Assembly: GCF_030160275.1 (NCBI RefSeq)
Contig: NZ_BSOA01000048.1
Location: forward strand, 181,069 to 245,068
Source of the DNA: Dyella flagellata
GTDB lineage: Bacteria; Pseudomonadota; Gammaproteobacteria; Xanthomonadales; Rhodanobacteraceae
DNA length: 64,000 bases
Direction of reading: 5' to 3'
Below the pieces are notes generated by a model. The model was not told where the DNA came from. It saw nothing but the letters and a program-made list of their open reading frames with translations, and made no database searches. Made by a program: the position numbers and the translations under genes. This document shows, piece after piece, positions 44,605 to 55,844 of this stretch; within the stretch, counting starts at the first letter, position 1; every line of letters starts with the position of its first letter.

Positions 44605-45078
44605 ATGAAGAAGCCCCTGTCCCCCTCCCTGCTGCTGGACGAACAGCTCTGCTTCGCGCTGTACGCGGCCTCGCGCCGGATGACAGCGGTCTATCGCCCC
44701 CTGCTGGAGGCATTGGACCTCACCTACCCGCAATACCTGGTGATGCTGGTGCTATGGGAGCGCGACGGCGTGACCGTGCGCGAACTAGGCGAGCGCTTGC
44801 AGCTGGACTCGGGCACCCTCACGCCATTGCTCAAGCGCCTGGAGCAAGCCGGGCTACTGGGCCGGCGCCGCCGTCAAAGTGACGAGCGCGAGGTGGAAAT
44901 CACCCTGACCGATGCTGGCCATACGCTGCGCGTACGCGCGGCCGAGGTGCCACGCTGCCTGGCCGAAAAACTTTGCATGTCCGTCGACGCCTTCACGCGT
45001 CTGCGCGATGAGTTGAAAAACCTGGCGACCCAGCTCGCCTCTCCCACCGACCCAACCCCCATTGACCCAGGAGAGTAA
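44605..45078 (+). CDS. ohrR: MarR-family organic peroxide sensor OhrR
   Basis: 157 residues. The peroxidatic Cys is C16 in [16 protein letters not shown], the OhrR signature. Winged-helix region [30 protein letters not shown] second Cys ([15 protein letters not shown]) region could supply the resolving Cys of the 2-Cys Xanthomonas type. ATG at 44605 is preceded by an operator-like palindrome. Repressor of the adjacent ohr. Confidence 0.93.
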   Translation: MKKPLSPSLLLDEQLCFALYAASRRMTAVYRPLLEALDLTYPQYLVMLVLWERDGVTVRELGERLQLDSGTLTPLLKRLEQAGLLGRRRRQSDEREVEITLTDAGHTLRVRAAEVPRCLAEKLCMSVDAFTRLRDELKNLATQLASPTDPTPIDPGE

Positions 45079-45083
45079 ATGCC

Positions 45084-45515
45084 ATGAGCAATCCGACCAA
45101 AGTCCTCTATACCGCCACCGCTACCGCCAAGGGCGGCCGCGAGGGCCACATCCACAGCAGCGACGGCGTGCTGGATTTCGATTTGAAGGTGCCCAAGGAA
45201 CTCGGCGGCCCCGGCGGCCACGGCAGCAATCCGGAGCAGTTGTTCGCTGCTGGCTACGCCGCTTGCTTTGAGGGTGCCGTGCGTTACGTGGCGCGCGAGA
45301 AGAAGGTCACGCTGAAAGAAGCTTCGGTGACCGGCCACGTCGGCATCGGTCCGCGCGAGCCCGCCGGCTTTGCCATCGCGGTGAAGCTGGAAGTGAGCCT
45401 GCCGGGCATCGATCACGCCGTGGCGCAGGAACTGGTCGACGTCGCCCATCGCGACATCTGCCCCTACTCGCATGCCACCCGCGGCAATGTAGACGTGCAG
45501 ATCAGCCTGGTTTGA
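45084..45515 (+). CDS. ohr: Organic hydroperoxide resistance protein Ohr
   Basis: 143-residue thiol peroxidase of the Ohr/OsmC fold. Catalytic C61 (GYAACFEGAV) and resolving C126 (HRDICPYSHATRGN) are present. Reduces organic hydroperoxides using lipoyl/dihydrolipoamide-type donors. It begins 5 bases after ohrR and is followed by a strong terminator, forming a two-gene operon. Confidence 0.95.
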   Translation: MSNPTKVLYTATATAKGGREGHIHSSDGVLDFDLKVPKELGGPGGHGSNPEQLFAAGYAACFEGAVRYVAREKKVTLKEASVTGHVGIGPREPAGFAIAVKLEVSLPGIDHAVAQELVDVAHRDICPYSHATRGNVDVQISLV

Positions 45516-45532
45516 CGCCTAGGGCGAATAGA

Positions 45533-45558
45533 ACAACGGCGCCGCAAGGCGCCGTTGT
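45533..45558. terminator. Strong hairpin between ohr and slyD
   Basis: Perfect 11-bp stem ACAACGGCGCC / GGCGCCGTTGT with GCAA tetraloop. The T-run is short, but it lies between two convergent genes and probably terminates both. Confidence 0.75.
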
Positions 45559-45569
45559 CACATCTGAGC

Positions 45570-46055
45570 TTAATGCGCCGCTGCACCCGGCGGATGCGCA
45601 TGTCCGTGCTGGATTTCCTCTTCGGTCGCCTCGCGCACTTCCTGGATCGCGACATCGAAATTCAGCGTCTTGCCGGCCATCGGGTGGTTGAGATCCACAT
45701 CCACCGTGCTCATGCCGACCTTGTGCACCGTCACCGCGCGCTGGCCGCCCTGCTTGAGCGACAGCACGGTCACCATGCCGGGCTTCAGGCGGTTGCCCTG
45801 CTGGAAGTACTTCTTCGGCACCCGCTGGATCTGGTCTTCCTGGCGCTCGCCATAGCCTTCGGCCGGCGGGATTTCCACCTGCAGGGTGTCACCGGCGCCA
45901 TGCTCTTCCAGCGCCTTCTCCAGGCCCGGAATCAGCTGGCCGTGGCCCAGCAGTATCCACAGCGGCTCGCCGCCGTCGTGCGAGCTTTCCACCTTCTCGC
46001 CGTCCACGCTAAGCGTGTAGTGGAACGCGATGACCTTGTCCTTGCCAGCCTTCAT
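45570..46055 (-). CDS. slyD: FKBP-type peptidyl-prolyl isomerase SlyD
   Basis: 161 residues. FKBP domain split by an insert-in-flap region: KVIAFHYTLSVDGEKVESS...GHGQLIPGLEKALEEHGAGD and later DLNHPMAGKTLNFDVAIQEV. The C-terminal tail is short and His-containing (HGHAHPPGAAAH), shorter than E. coli's metal-binding tail. Functions in proline isomerisation, chaperoning and possibly nickel handling. Confidence 0.92.
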   Translation of the reverse strand: MKAGKDKVIAFHYTLSVDGEKVESSHDGGEPLWILLGHGQLIPGLEKALEEHGAGDTLQVEIPPAEGYGERQEDQIQRVPKKYFQQGNRLKPGMVTVLSLKQGGQRAVTVHKVGMSTVDVDLNHPMAGKTLNFDVAIQEVREATEEEIQHGHAHPPGAAAH

Positions 46056-46092
46056 TGCCTGTCTCTTTGGGGTACCAAAGAGGGCGATTCTA

Positions 46093-47313
46093 TCAGCTAC
46101 CGAAGCGCACGCCGCGGGCCTCCGGACCCAGCCACACCAGCAGCGCCAGCAGTATCGCCACGGCGGCGATCCACAACGACATCACCAGCGGCAGTCCCGC
46201 CCCCTGCGCCGCCAGCCAGGACTGCGCGGTAGCAGTGCCGGCTGCGATCAGGTTGCCCATCTGATAGGCGAAGCCGGGCAAGGTGCCGCGTACGGCGTCC
46301 GGCGACAGCTCGTTCAGATGCGTGGGCACCACGCCCCAGGCGCCCTGCACCATCACCTGGATCAGGAACGCGCCCAGGCCCAACAGCAAGAGCGAGCCGC
46401 CATACGTCCACAGCGGAATCACTGGGATGGCCAGCAGGGCGGCGACGATCATGGCGCGGCGGCGCCCAATTTTTTCCGACCAGCCGCCGAAGAAAATGCC
46501 GCCGGCCAGGGCGCCCAGGTTGAGCAAGGCCACCAGCAGAAAGGCCGAGCCCGAACCGGTGGGAAGGTGCAGGTTGACCTCTTCGAAGGTGTGATACATG
46601 TCCTGCGAGCCGTGGCTGAACATGTTGAACGCGGCCATCAGGCACATCAGGTAGATCGCCAGCTTCCAGTGGCCGCGCATGGCCTCGCCCAGGCTGCGCC
46701 TGCCATGTGCCGCCTGGCTCGCTTCCCACGCCGGCGATTCAGGCACCTTGCGCCGGATATACAGCACCAGCAGCGCCGGCAGCGTGCCCACCACGAACAG
46801 GCCACGCCAGCCGACATGGTCGATCAATAGCCAATTGGCCAGGGCGCCCAGGAAAAAGCCGCAGGGGTAGCCGCTTTGCAGCAGGCCGGAAACCAGGCCG
46901 CGCGACTTGGGCGGAATCGACTCCATCGCCAGCGAAGCACCAATGCCCCACTCGCCGCCCATCGCCACGCCAAACAGGAAACGCAAGGCCAGCAGCATCG
47001 TCAACGAAGTGGAAAACGCGGTGGCCAGTTCGAACAGCGAAAACAGCAGCACGTCGATCATCAGCACCGGCCGGCGACCGAAACGATCCGCCAGGCGACC
47101 GAACAGCAAGGCGCCGACCGGCCGCGCCGCCAGCGTGAGAAACACGCCCAGGGTGACCTCGGTGCGATCGGCATGGAATTCCCGCGCAATGCCGACGATC
47201 ACGAAGGTGTAGAGAAAATAATCGAACGCATCCAGCGTCCAGCCCAGGAAACTCGCCAGCACGGTATGCCGCTGCTCGTGATTCAACTCGCGGAGGGCAG
47301 ACAGGACGGACAT
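46093..47313 (-). CDS. MFS transporter (metabolite:H+ symporter type)
   Basis: 406 residues, twelve predicted TM helices. [21 protein letters not shown] at TM1 and the [13 protein letters not shown] loop (DRxGRR) are typical of the sialate/aromatic-acid/monocarboxylate-like MHS group. A second conserved loop [13 protein letters not shown] follows the central loop (about residues 195-215). The C-terminus ends [10 protein letters not shown]. Substrate unknown. Start 47313 ([14 protein letters not shown]). Confidence 0.85.
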   Translation of the reverse strand: MSVLSALRELNHEQRHTVLASFLGWTLDAFDYFLYTFVIVGIAREFHADRTEVTLGVFLTLAARPVGALLFGRLADRFGRRPVLMIDVLLFSLFELATAFSTSLTMLLALRFLFGVAMGGEWGIGASLAMESIPPKSRGLVSGLLQSGYPCGFFLGALANWLLIDHVGWRGLFVVGTLPALLVLYIRRKVPESPAWEASQAAHGRRSLGEAMRGHWKLAIYLMCLMAAFNMFSHGSQDMYHTFEEVNLHLPTGSGSAFLLVALLNLGALAGGIFFGGWSEKIGRRRAMIVAALLAIPVIPLWTYGGSLLLLGLGAFLIQVMVQGAWGVVPTHLNELSPDAVRGTLPGFAYQMGNLIAAGTATAQSWLAAQGAGLPLVMSLWIAAVAILLALLVWLGPEARGVRFGS

Positions 47314-47378
47314 GCGGATTTCCCTGGTGGGCGGCCGCGCGAGGCTAGCACGACAAGGCAGGCGTCCCGTCATTCATG

Positions 47379-47384
47379 TATAAT
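47379..47384 (+). promoter_or_regulatory. Extended -10 promoter element of the RhlE-type helicase
   Basis: TGTATAAT (TATAAT with upstream TG at 47377) precedes a leader of about 100 bases before the helicase start. No good -35 was seen. A long 5' leader is common in cold-inducible helicase genes. Confidence 0.5.
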
Positions 47385-47487
47385 GGGCATTCGAATCACG
47401 CCCATCCGGCGTCGCATTCCCCCCAAATACCCATATATGGCAACGCGGTTCTGCTTGAAGGCTCCGGGTTGCAACAGGAGCACTTCC

Positions 47488-48810
47488 ATGTCTTTCGAAT
47501 CGCTGGGCCTAGCCCCTGCGTTGCTGCGCGCGCTTGCCGAACAGGGCTACACCGATCCCACCCCGATCCAGGCCGGAGCCATTCCGGTGGCGCTGGAAGG
47601 CCACGACCTGCTCGCCGCCGCACAGACCGGCACCGGCAAGACCGCCGCGTTCTCGCTGCCCTTGCTGCAGCGCCTGTCCACCACTCAGGCCTCAGGCAAG
47701 CATCGTCCGCGAGCACTCGTGCTAACGCCCACGCGCGAGCTGGCGGCACAGATCAACGACAACGTTCGCGCCTATGCAAAACATCTGCGCGTGAGCAGCA
47801 CGGTGATCTTCGGCGGCGTGGGCATGGGGCCGCAGATCCAGGCATTGCGTCGCGGCACCGATATCGTCATCGCCACGCCGGGCCGGCTGGTGGATCACAT
47901 GCAGCAACGCACGATCGACCTCTCCGGCGTGGAAGTACTGGTGCTGGACGAAGCCGATCGCATGCTGGACATGGGCTTTCTCCCCTCGCTCAAGCGCGTC
48001 ATCGGCGCGCTGCCGAAGCAGCGCCAGACGCTGTTGTTCTCCGCCACCTTCGCGCCGGAGATCAAGTCGCTGGCGATGCAGTTCATGCAGTCGCCACAAG
48101 AAGTGTCGGTGACGCCGGCCAACAGCGTGGCTACCACCGTAAGCCACCAGGTGCACCCGGTCGACGGCACCCGCAAGCGCGATCTGTTGCTGCACGTTCT
48201 CAGCCAGGACAGCCGACGCCAGACGTTGGTGTTCAGCCGTACCAAGCACGGCGCCGACAAGCTGGTGCGCTACCTGGAGCAGTCCGGCTTGCGCGCGGCG
48301 GCCATCCACGGCAACAAGAGCCAGAATGCACGCACCCGCGCGCTGGCCGATTTTAAAAGCGGCCGCATCACCGTACTGGTGGCGACGGATATCGCCGCGC
48401 GCGGCATCGACATCGACCAGTTGCCGATCGTGATCAACTTCGACCTGCCAATGGTGGCGGAAGACTACGTGCACCGCATCGGCCGCACCGGCCGCGCCGG
48501 CGCCAGCGGCATCGCCATGTCGCTGGTCTGCCATGAGGAATCGGGCCTGTTGCGCGATATCCGCAAGCTGTTGAAGCAGGAAGTGGCGATCAACGAAGTA
48601 CCGGGTTTCGAGCCGTCCTCGCCGTTGCGGCTGGATGCCAATGCGCCGCGCCCGAAGCAGGGGCAACGCCAGCCGCGTCCGCAACGGCAAGGCAGCAACT
48701 CACACCGGCCGCACGGACATGCGCAACAGAACAATGGCGGCGGCGAGCACGCGATGGGAAATCGCCAGCGCCGTTCGTCGCGTGGCCGCCGGCCTGCGGC
48801 GAAGGCGTAA
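47488..48810 (+). CDS. rhlE: DEAD-box RNA helicase RhlE-type
   Basis: 440 residues: Q motif GYTDPTPIQ, Walker [17 protein letters not shown] box [13 protein letters not shown], motif III SATF, and motif [12 protein letters not shown]. The C-terminal ~65 residues are basic and Gln/Arg/Gly-rich ([29 protein letters not shown]), as in RhlE. ATG at 47488 follows a CAGGAG site. Reading extends upstream in frame to 46876, but that part is antisense to the MFS gene and not part of the protein. Confidence 0.92.
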   Translation: MSFESLGLAPALLRALAEQGYTDPTPIQAGAIPVALEGHDLLAAAQTGTGKTAAFSLPLLQRLSTTQASGKHRPRALVLTPTRELAAQINDNVRAYAKHLRVSSTVIFGGVGMGPQIQALRRGTDIVIATPGRLVDHMQQRTIDLSGVEVLVLDEADRMLDMGFLPSLKRVIGALPKQRQTLLFSATFAPEIKSLAMQFMQSPQEVSVTPANSVATTVSHQVHPVDGTRKRDLLLHVLSQDSRRQTLVFSRTKHGADKLVRYLEQSGLRAAAIHGNKSQNARTRALADFKSGRITVLVATDIAARGIDIDQLPIVINFDLPMVAEDYVHRIGRTGRAGASGIAMSLVCHEESGLLRDIRKLLKQEVAINEVPGFEPSSPLRLDANAPRPKQGQRQPRPQRQGSNSHRPHGHAQQNNGGGEHAMGNRQRRSSRGRRPAAKA

Positions 48811-48820
48811 CGCTTTTGGC

Positions 48821-48845
48821 TCCCGCTCCCCGTCGGGGAGCGGGA
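48821..48845. terminator. Hairpin after rhlE
   Basis: Perfect 11-bp stem TCCCGCTCCCC / GGGGAGCGGGA, loop GTC, between convergent rhlE and a GNAT gene. There is no strong T-run, so termination efficiency is uncertain. Confidence 0.5.
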
Positions 48846-48862
48846 ACCGGCTTTCGCCGGTA

Positions 48863-49417
48863 TCACCCGCCCGGACAGGTCAACGCCGTGAGCACGTGAT
48901 CTTCCCACTCACCGGCGATCTGCAAATACCGCTTCGCATAGCCTTCCCGCTCGAACCCCAGCGACGTCAACAGCTTCGCACTGCGCTCATTGCGTGGCAG
49001 GTAGTTGGCCATGATGCGATGCAAACGCAGCTCGCCGAACGCCCAGGCGATGCCCACTGGCAATACCTCGCGCATCAAACCCTGTCCTTGCATGTGCGCG
49101 GCCACGCCGTAGCCCAGGTGGCATGCCTGGAACGCACCCCGCACGATATTGGCGAAGGTGAAGCTGCCAATGATCGCCTGCTCTTGCCGGTCGAACACCA
49201 TCAACGGATAACCACGATCCTGCCGGGCATTTTGGCGACTCTCCGCAATCGTGCGGATGCAGTGCTCCACCGTGTAGTACTCCGTTTCACGCAACGGTTC
49301 CCACGCTGAGAGGTGTGCACGATTTTGTACTCGATAGCGCAGCAACTTGCTCGCATCCGTCACTTCCGCAACACGAATGCGCGCGCGTGGCGTTTCCAGT
49401 TGAGGTAGGTCAGCCAC
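48863..49417 (-). CDS. GNAT N-acetyltransferase (RimJ-like)
   Basis: 184 residues. GYGVAAHMQGQGLMREVLPVGIAWAF carries the acetyl-CoA loop, and HRIMANYLPRNERSAKLLTSLGFEREGYAKRYLQI is characteristic of RimJ/RimL-type acetyltransferases of ribosomal protein N-termini. The GTG start at 49417 directly follows the stop of the SDR upstream (TGAGTG), so the two are translationally coupled. Confidence 0.85.
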   Translation of the reverse strand: MADLPQLETPRARIRVAEVTDASKLLRYRVQNRAHLSAWEPLRETEYYTVEHCIRTIAESRQNARQDRGYPLMVFDRQEQAIIGSFTFANIVRGAFQACHLGYGVAAHMQGQGLMREVLPVGIAWAFGELRLHRIMANYLPRNERSAKLLTSLGFEREGYAKRYLQIAGEWEDHVLTALTCPGG

Positions 49418-50167
49418 TCAGCGTTCCTGATCCGTCGGGCGCATCAGCACTTCGTTGATGCACACGTAATCGGGGCGCGTGACGCAAAACAGCACGGTGT
49501 CGGCGATATCCTCGGCTTGCAGCTGGCGCATTTCGCCGGCGCGCGCGTTGACCGCACGCCGGCTGGCTTCATGCCCGATGTGCTCGCGTAGTTCGGTATC
49601 CACCATGCCCGGCTCGATCACGCTGACGCGGATGTTGTCCTTGTAGACCTCGCGCCGCAGCGATTCGGAAAAACCGACCACACCAAACTTGGTGGCCGCA
49701 TAGGCCGCGGCGTTGGGATTGGCCACGCGCCCGGCTACTGAGGAGATATTGACGATATGCCCGTCACGCCGCGCACGCATCCCGGCCAGTGCCGCCTGCG
49801 TTGACGCGATCAGGCTGAGGACATTCAATTCCAGCATCCGGCGCCAGCGACCCAGGTCCGCTTCGGCGACCGGCTCCAGGTACATCACGCCGGCATTGTT
49901 GACGAGGATGTCAAGCCGGCCATAGTGCGCTTGGGTTTCCTTCACGACGCGCTGCGCCTCAGCCTCCGAAGCCAGGTCGGCCACCAGCAGCAGCGGCTCG
50001 GCCCCCAACTCCGCGAGCTTGGCGGCCAGCTGCTCCAACCGGTCCTTGCGCCGGGCGGCAATGGCCACCTTGGCCCCCTGCTCGGCCAAGGCTAGTGCGG
50101 TCGCCTCGCCTATCCCCGAGGACGCCCCGGTGACCAGGGCGACGCGGTCCTTCAGTCGGTTCTTCAT
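49418..50167 (-). CDS. SDR-family oxidoreductase
   Basis: 249 residues. NADP motif VTGASSGIGEATA near residue 12, NNAGVMYLEP near 90, and catalytic Ser-Tyr-Lys seen as NISSVAG, then AAYAATKFGVVGF near 157. Resembles YdfG-type broad-range SDRs. Substrate not predictable. Directly followed by a RimJ-like gene. Confidence 0.88.
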   Translation of the reverse strand: MKNRLKDRVALVTGASSGIGEATALALAEQGAKVAIAARRKDRLEQLAAKLAELGAEPLLLVADLASEAEAQRVVKETQAHYGRLDILVNNAGVMYLEPVAEADLGRWRRMLELNVLSLIASTQAALAGMRARRDGHIVNISSVAGRVANPNAAAYAATKFGVVGFSESLRREVYKDNIRVSVIEPGMVDTELREHIGHEASRRAVNARAGEMRQLQAEDIADTVLFCVTRPDYVCINEVLMRPTDQER

Positions 50168-50275
50168 GACGGCTCCGGATGGTTATGCAATCTTTCAAGA
50201 GTATGCCCGCCATGGGCTGTTACAATAGTGGCCTTACTCCCGCATGCCGCGTGCATGCCACGTCGAGGTTTCCCC

Positions 50276-52126
<1,851 letters not shown>

Positions 52127-52129
52127 CCC

Positions 52130-52203
52130 GTAGGCTGGGATGACAATCCCAGCATTGCCATGCATGTCGTCCGAGCGATGCTGGGATTGTCATCCCAGCC
52201 TAC
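52130..52203. repeat. GTAG-type REP-like repeat pair
   Basis: Inverted pair starting GTAGGCTGGGATGACAATCC and ending GTCATCCCAGCCTAC, directly after the deaD stop codon. Confidence 0.85.
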
Positions 52204-52293
52204 GTTCGTGGCCGCATCGTTCCACCAAGGCAACAGTCCGTTCCCCATAGCGGCCGCTGCAAACCCCGTTCATCCGGCCATACTTGTATCGCC

Positions 52294-53094
52294 ATGAACA
52301 TGTTGCCCAGCCTTTACATCTCGCACGGCTCACCGATGACCGCCCTGCACCCAGGCCAGGTCGGCAAGCGCCTGACCGAGATCGCCGCCCAGCTGCCTCG
52401 TCCCACCGCCATCGTGATCGCCACCGCGCACTGGCTGGCGCGCCAGCCGAGCGTTGGCGGCGCTGCACAGCCGGAAACCATTCACGACTTCTACGGCTTC
52501 CCACGCGCGCTGTTCGAGCTGCAGTACCCGGCGCCAGGCGCGCCCGAGATCGCCGCACAGGCGATGTCGCTGCTCGATCGGGTAGGGCTCGCACCCCTGC
52601 TTGATTCCCGGCAGGGGCTCGACCACGGTGCCTGGGTGCCGCTACGCCTGCTCTACCCGCAGGCCGATATCCCCGTCGTCCCCTTGTCCATCCAACCGCA
52701 TCTTGGGCCGGCGCACCATTACGCCGTAGGCCGCGCTTTGGCACCGCTGCGCGAACAGGGCGTGCTGGTGATCGGTTCCGGCAGCATCACCCACAACCTG
52801 CATGACTTCCGCGCCGGCTACAGCGAAACCAACGAAGCGCCCTATGTGCGGCCGTTCATCGGCTGGATCGAGCAGAAGATCCAGGCCGGCGACGTCGAGG
52901 CCTTGCTCGACTATCGCCGCCAGGCGCCCGGTGCCGAACGCGCCCATCCCAGTGACGAGCATTTGCTGCCGCTGTACATAGCGCTTGGCGCCGCCGGCGA
53001 GCATTTCCAAGGCGAACGTATCGATGCCGGCATCGACCTGGGCTTCCTCGCCATGGACAGCTATCGCTTCGATAGTGCGTTCACTGCACGATGA
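52294..53094 (+). CDS. DODA-type extradiol ring-opening dioxygenase family protein (YgiD-like)
   Basis: 266 residues of the LigB/DODA fold: LYISHGSPMTALH with a metal His, IVIATAHWLARQPSVG near 47, the conserved LDHGAWVPLRLLYPQADIPVV near 108, and GSGSITHNLHDF near 165 with the catalytic His. E. coli YgiD cleaves DOPA. Convergent with, and overlapping by 14 bases, the cupredoxin gene. Confidence 0.88.
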   Translation: MNMLPSLYISHGSPMTALHPGQVGKRLTEIAAQLPRPTAIVIATAHWLARQPSVGGAAQPETIHDFYGFPRALFELQYPAPGAPEIAAQAMSLLDRVGLAPLLDSRQGLDHGAWVPLRLLYPQADIPVVPLSIQPHLGPAHHYAVGRALAPLREQGVLVIGSGSITHNLHDFRAGYSETNEAPYVRPFIGWIEQKIQAGDVEALLDYRRQAPGAERAHPSDEHLLPLYIALGAAGEHFQGERIDAGIDLGFLAMDSYRFDSAFTAR

Positions 53095-53410
53095 TCGTGC
53101 CCACCATCATGGGATGGATCGAACAGTAATAGGTGTACGTGCCCGGTTTGGAAAACGTCACCGCATACGTGTCGCCACCATCCAGCGCCTTCGATGAAGC
53201 AAACATCGCACCGGCACTGGTGATGACGTGCGGCTCGTCGTCGCGATTGGTCCACACCACGCGAGTGCCGGCCGGCACGGAGAGGGTTTTCGGAGCGAAG
53301 GCGAAGTTCTGGATCGCTACCTGATAAGGCCTCGGCCCATTCGCTGCCGCACACGCCATGGCCATGCCGCCAAGTGCGATCACGCAGGCCGCCCGGATCG
53401 TTCGTTTCAT
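53081..53410 (-). CDS. Small secreted cupredoxin
   Basis: 109 residues with a signal peptide (MKRTIRAACVIALGGMAMA, cleavage near CAAANG). The type 1 copper ligands are visible: His in DDEPHVITS, then Cys, His and Met in YTYYCSIHPMMVG. An electron-transfer plastocyanin/amicyanin-like domain. It overlaps the upstream metallophosphoesterase by 4 bases (ATGA). Confidence 0.88.
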   Translation of the reverse strand: MKRTIRAACVIALGGMAMACAAANGPRPYQVAIQNFAFAPKTLSVPAGTRVVWTNRDDEPHVITSAGAMFASSKALDGGDTYAVTFSKPGTYTYYCSIHPMMVGTIIVQ

Positions 53411-54339
53411 GTCAGCACCTCATCAGTCACCGCCAGTGGTCCGCCGGTTCGTACATGCCGTACATCGCGAATGCCCAGGTAGCGATGCAGCGCCTCCGGC
53501 TTCACGCTCTGCAGCGGCCCGGGTCCCGGCCCCTCTCCTGGCGCGGGTTGCGGATAAGCAGTGGAACGCGCCGTGTAGAAGGTGATGTTGCCTTCCACCT
53601 TCTGCTGGATCTGGTGAATGTGTCCGTTGAGCACGGTGACCGAACCGAAACGCCGCAGATAGCTCAACGCTTCACCGCTGTCGTCGGTGCCCCAGCCCCA
53701 TGGCGGATACAGCGGCCACAGCGGCATATGGGCAAACACCACCACCGGCGTTTCGGCCGAACGGGCCGCCAGATCTTTCTTCAACCACGCCAACTGGTCC
53801 GCGCCGAGCGAACCCAAGCCCCCGGCCTTGAGGTTGAGTACGTTGACCAGGCCGACGAAATGCGCGCCGTTGTGGTCGAAGCTGTACCAGCCGCCGTCGT
53901 GCTGTTTCTCGCCGAAACGGCGAAAGAATTCGGCGCCGTTGTCGCCAATCACATCGTGTTCGCCCGGCACATAGAAGCTGCGGCCGACCCGAGCCTCCTG
54001 CATCAATCCTGCCAGGGTGTCGAATTCCTCGGGCTTGGACAGGTGCGTAAGATCGCCCGTGTGCAAGAGAAAGGCCGGCCGCGTTTTTTGCGCACCGATC
54101 ATCGCCAGCGAACGGCGCAACGTACCGGCCACATCCGGATTGGGGGCTTTGTGAAAGCCGATATGGGAATCGCTGATCTGCACGAAACTGAAACTGGCGT
54201 CCGTGGCGGTCGCCGCTTCGTCCAGCGCTTGCGCATGCAGCACCCCGCCCTTCATCAGCCAAAGGGTGCCAGCCCCGGCCCAGGCCATGCATTTGAGAAA
54301 TTGCCGCCGGCCATCGCCGCGGCTGTCGTCGTTATCCAT
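53407..54339 (-). CDS. Tat-exported metallophosphoesterase
   Basis: 310 residues. Twin-arginine signal region (GRRQFLKCMAWAGAG). Calcineurin-like motifs: ISDSHIGFH near 57, HTGDLTH near 95, PGEHDVIGD (GNHD equivalent with Glu for Asn) near 125, VFAHMPLW near 200 and LNGHIHQ near 238. The paired cupredoxin shares its transcript, suggesting a common periplasmic role. The operon is divergent from the ECF sigma pair. Confidence 0.85.
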   Translation of the reverse strand: MDNDDSRGDGRRQFLKCMAWAGAGTLWLMKGGVLHAQALDEAATATDASFSFVQISDSHIGFHKAPNPDVAGTLRRSLAMIGAQKTRPAFLLHTGDLTHLSKPEEFDTLAGLMQEARVGRSFYVPGEHDVIGDNGAEFFRRFGEKQHDGGWYSFDHNGAHFVGLVNVLNLKAGGLGSLGADQLAWLKKDLAARSAETPVVVFAHMPLWPLYPPWGWGTDDSGEALSYLRRFGSVTVLNGHIHQIQQKVEGNITFYTARSTAYPQPAPGEGPGPGPLQSVKPEALHRYLGIRDVRHVRTGGPLAVTDEVLT

Positions 54340-54464
54340 CGCCAGCTCCGCTCGTCATGGGCCGCCCAGCGCGGCCCTTATCCGCATCTACCGGCTGCCT
54401 GGCAGACCTATTCCGCGTTTTCGAGCCATGGAATAAAGTCGTCTAGACTGCGGTAAGAGGTTTT

Positions 54465-55028
54465 ATGCCTTCCGACGTCCGCCACCCCCGATCCGCCTAC
54501 GGCAACGCAAGTTTCGAGGCTTGCGTAGTGCCGTATCTGGACGCCGCCTATAACCTGGCCCGCTGGCTGGCGCGCGACGATGCCGATGCCCAGGACGTCG
54601 TGCAGGAGTCGATGCTGCGTGCGTTTCGCTACTTTCATAGCTTCCATGGCGGCGATGCCCGCGTTTGGCTGCTCGCGATCGTGCGCAACACCTTTTATTC
54701 GCTGCGGGCCAAAACCGCTGCCGATGCCGCGCATGAAACCTTCGACGAGGAGGCCCACGCCCTGGTCGACGAGCAGTCTTCCCCGGAAGCGCGCGCCTTG
54801 CTGTCTGTCGACATCGAGGCATTGCAAGCCGCGCTGGAAAATCTTCCGCATCCGTTGCGCGAAACCATCGTGCTGCGTGAGCTGGAGGAATGCTCCTATA
54901 AGGAGATCGCCGCGATCACCGGCCAGAAAATCGGCACGGTGATGTCGCGGCTCGCACGCGCGCGCGAACGTCTGAAAGCCGAACTATCACGCTATCCTAC
55001 GGAGGCACGCCGTCATGATGTGCGATGA
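54465..55028 (+). CDS. ECF-type RNA polymerase sigma factor
   Basis: 187 residues. Region 2 (PYLDAAYNLARWLARDDADAQDVVQESMLRAFRYF) and region 4 (LPHPLRETIVLRELEECSYKEIAAITGQKIGTVMSRLARARERL) of group 4 sigma factors. It overlaps the anti-sigma gene by 14 bases. The target regulon is unknown; the divergent metallophosphoesterase-cupredoxin operon is the obvious candidate. Confidence 0.93.
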   Translation: MPSDVRHPRSAYGNASFEACVVPYLDAAYNLARWLARDDADAQDVVQESMLRAFRYFHSFHGGDARVWLLAIVRNTFYSLRAKTAADAAHETFDEEAHALVDEQSSPEARALLSVDIEALQAALENLPHPLRETIVLRELEECSYKEIAAITGQKIGTVMSRLARARERLKAELSRYPTEARRHDVR

Positions 55029-55767
55029 CGCCAGGCTGCTTCTGCATGCCTATCTCGACAACGAACTGGATGCCGCGCAAAGCGTGACGATCGCACGGCA
55101 TATGCAAAACTGTGCGGATTGCGCAGCCAGCTATGCCGATTGCACGCGACTTCGCGAGGGCATCGTTCGTGCATCCCTGTATCGCCGCGCGCCGGATGCC
55201 TTGCGCAAGCAGTGGTCCGCCGATAAAGCTTCCGCGCCTCAAGCCAGGAGGCGCCCCGCAGCACTCGCCATCGCCGCAGGTTTTGCCGCCGCGCTGATCG
55301 TTACCACCCCGCTATGGCTTTACGTTACACATCGCGCCAACGACGCAAACTCATGGGCGGCGGAGGCCATTTCCAGCCATATCCGCTCGATGCAGCCGCA
55401 GCATCTGATGGACGTGGTTTCGACCGACCAACACACGGTCAAGCCCTGGTTCGCCGGCAAGCTGGATTTTTCCCCACGCGTGGAAGACCTGGCGAACGAG
55501 GGCTTTCCGCTGGTGGGCGGCCGGCTGGACGCGCTCGATGGGCACAGCGTTGCCGCGCTCATCTACAAACGGCATCTACATGTCATCAACCTTTACCAAT
55601 GGCCGATTTCGTCCGCGGATGCCAAGCAGCAAGCCACGCAGTGGAACGGCTATACGGCGATCCAGTGGACCGCCGGCGATATGCACTTCGTGGCTGTTTC
55701 CGATGTCAGCGAAAACGAGCTTCAGCAATTCGTGCAGACATTCCGCAACGATGCCGCTACGCCTTAG
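55015..55767 (+). CDS. Anti-sigma factor with zinc-finger domain
   Basis: 250 residues. N-terminal anti-sigma domain with HC2 motif (DARLLLHAYLDNELDAAQ, H then CADC: HMQNCADC near 30-37), one TM helix at about 85-105 (LAIAAGFAAALIVTTPLWLYV) and a periplasmic domain (residues 110-250). It should hold the sigma factor at the membrane until a periplasmic signal. Translation is coupled to the sigma gene. Confidence 0.9.
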   Translation: MMCDDARLLLHAYLDNELDAAQSVTIARHMQNCADCAASYADCTRLREGIVRASLYRRAPDALRKQWSADKASAPQARRRPAALAIAAGFAAALIVTTPLWLYVTHRANDANSWAAEAISSHIRSMQPQHLMDVVSTDQHTVKPWFAGKLDFSPRVEDLANEGFPLVGGRLDALDGHSVAALIYKRHLHVINLYQWPISSADAKQQATQWNGYTAIQWTAGDMHFVAVSDVSENELQQFVQTFRNDAATP

Positions 55768-55834
55768 TAGGCTGGGATGCCAATCCCAGCATCCGTGTGC
55801 CGCAAAGCAAGCTGGGATTGACATCCCAGCCTAC
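55767..55834. repeat. GTAG-type REP-like repeat pair
   Basis: Inverted pair starting GTAGGCTGGGATGCCAATCC and ending TGACATCCCAGCCTAC, immediately after the anti-sigma stop codon and before a convergent gene. Confidence 0.85.
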
Positions 55835-55844
55835 AAAAATGGCA

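Noticed and set aside
46876..47487. Upstream in-frame extension of the RhlE-type helicase
   Set aside because: Antisense to the MFS transporter; a promoter and a ribosome site lie between it and the real start at 47488.
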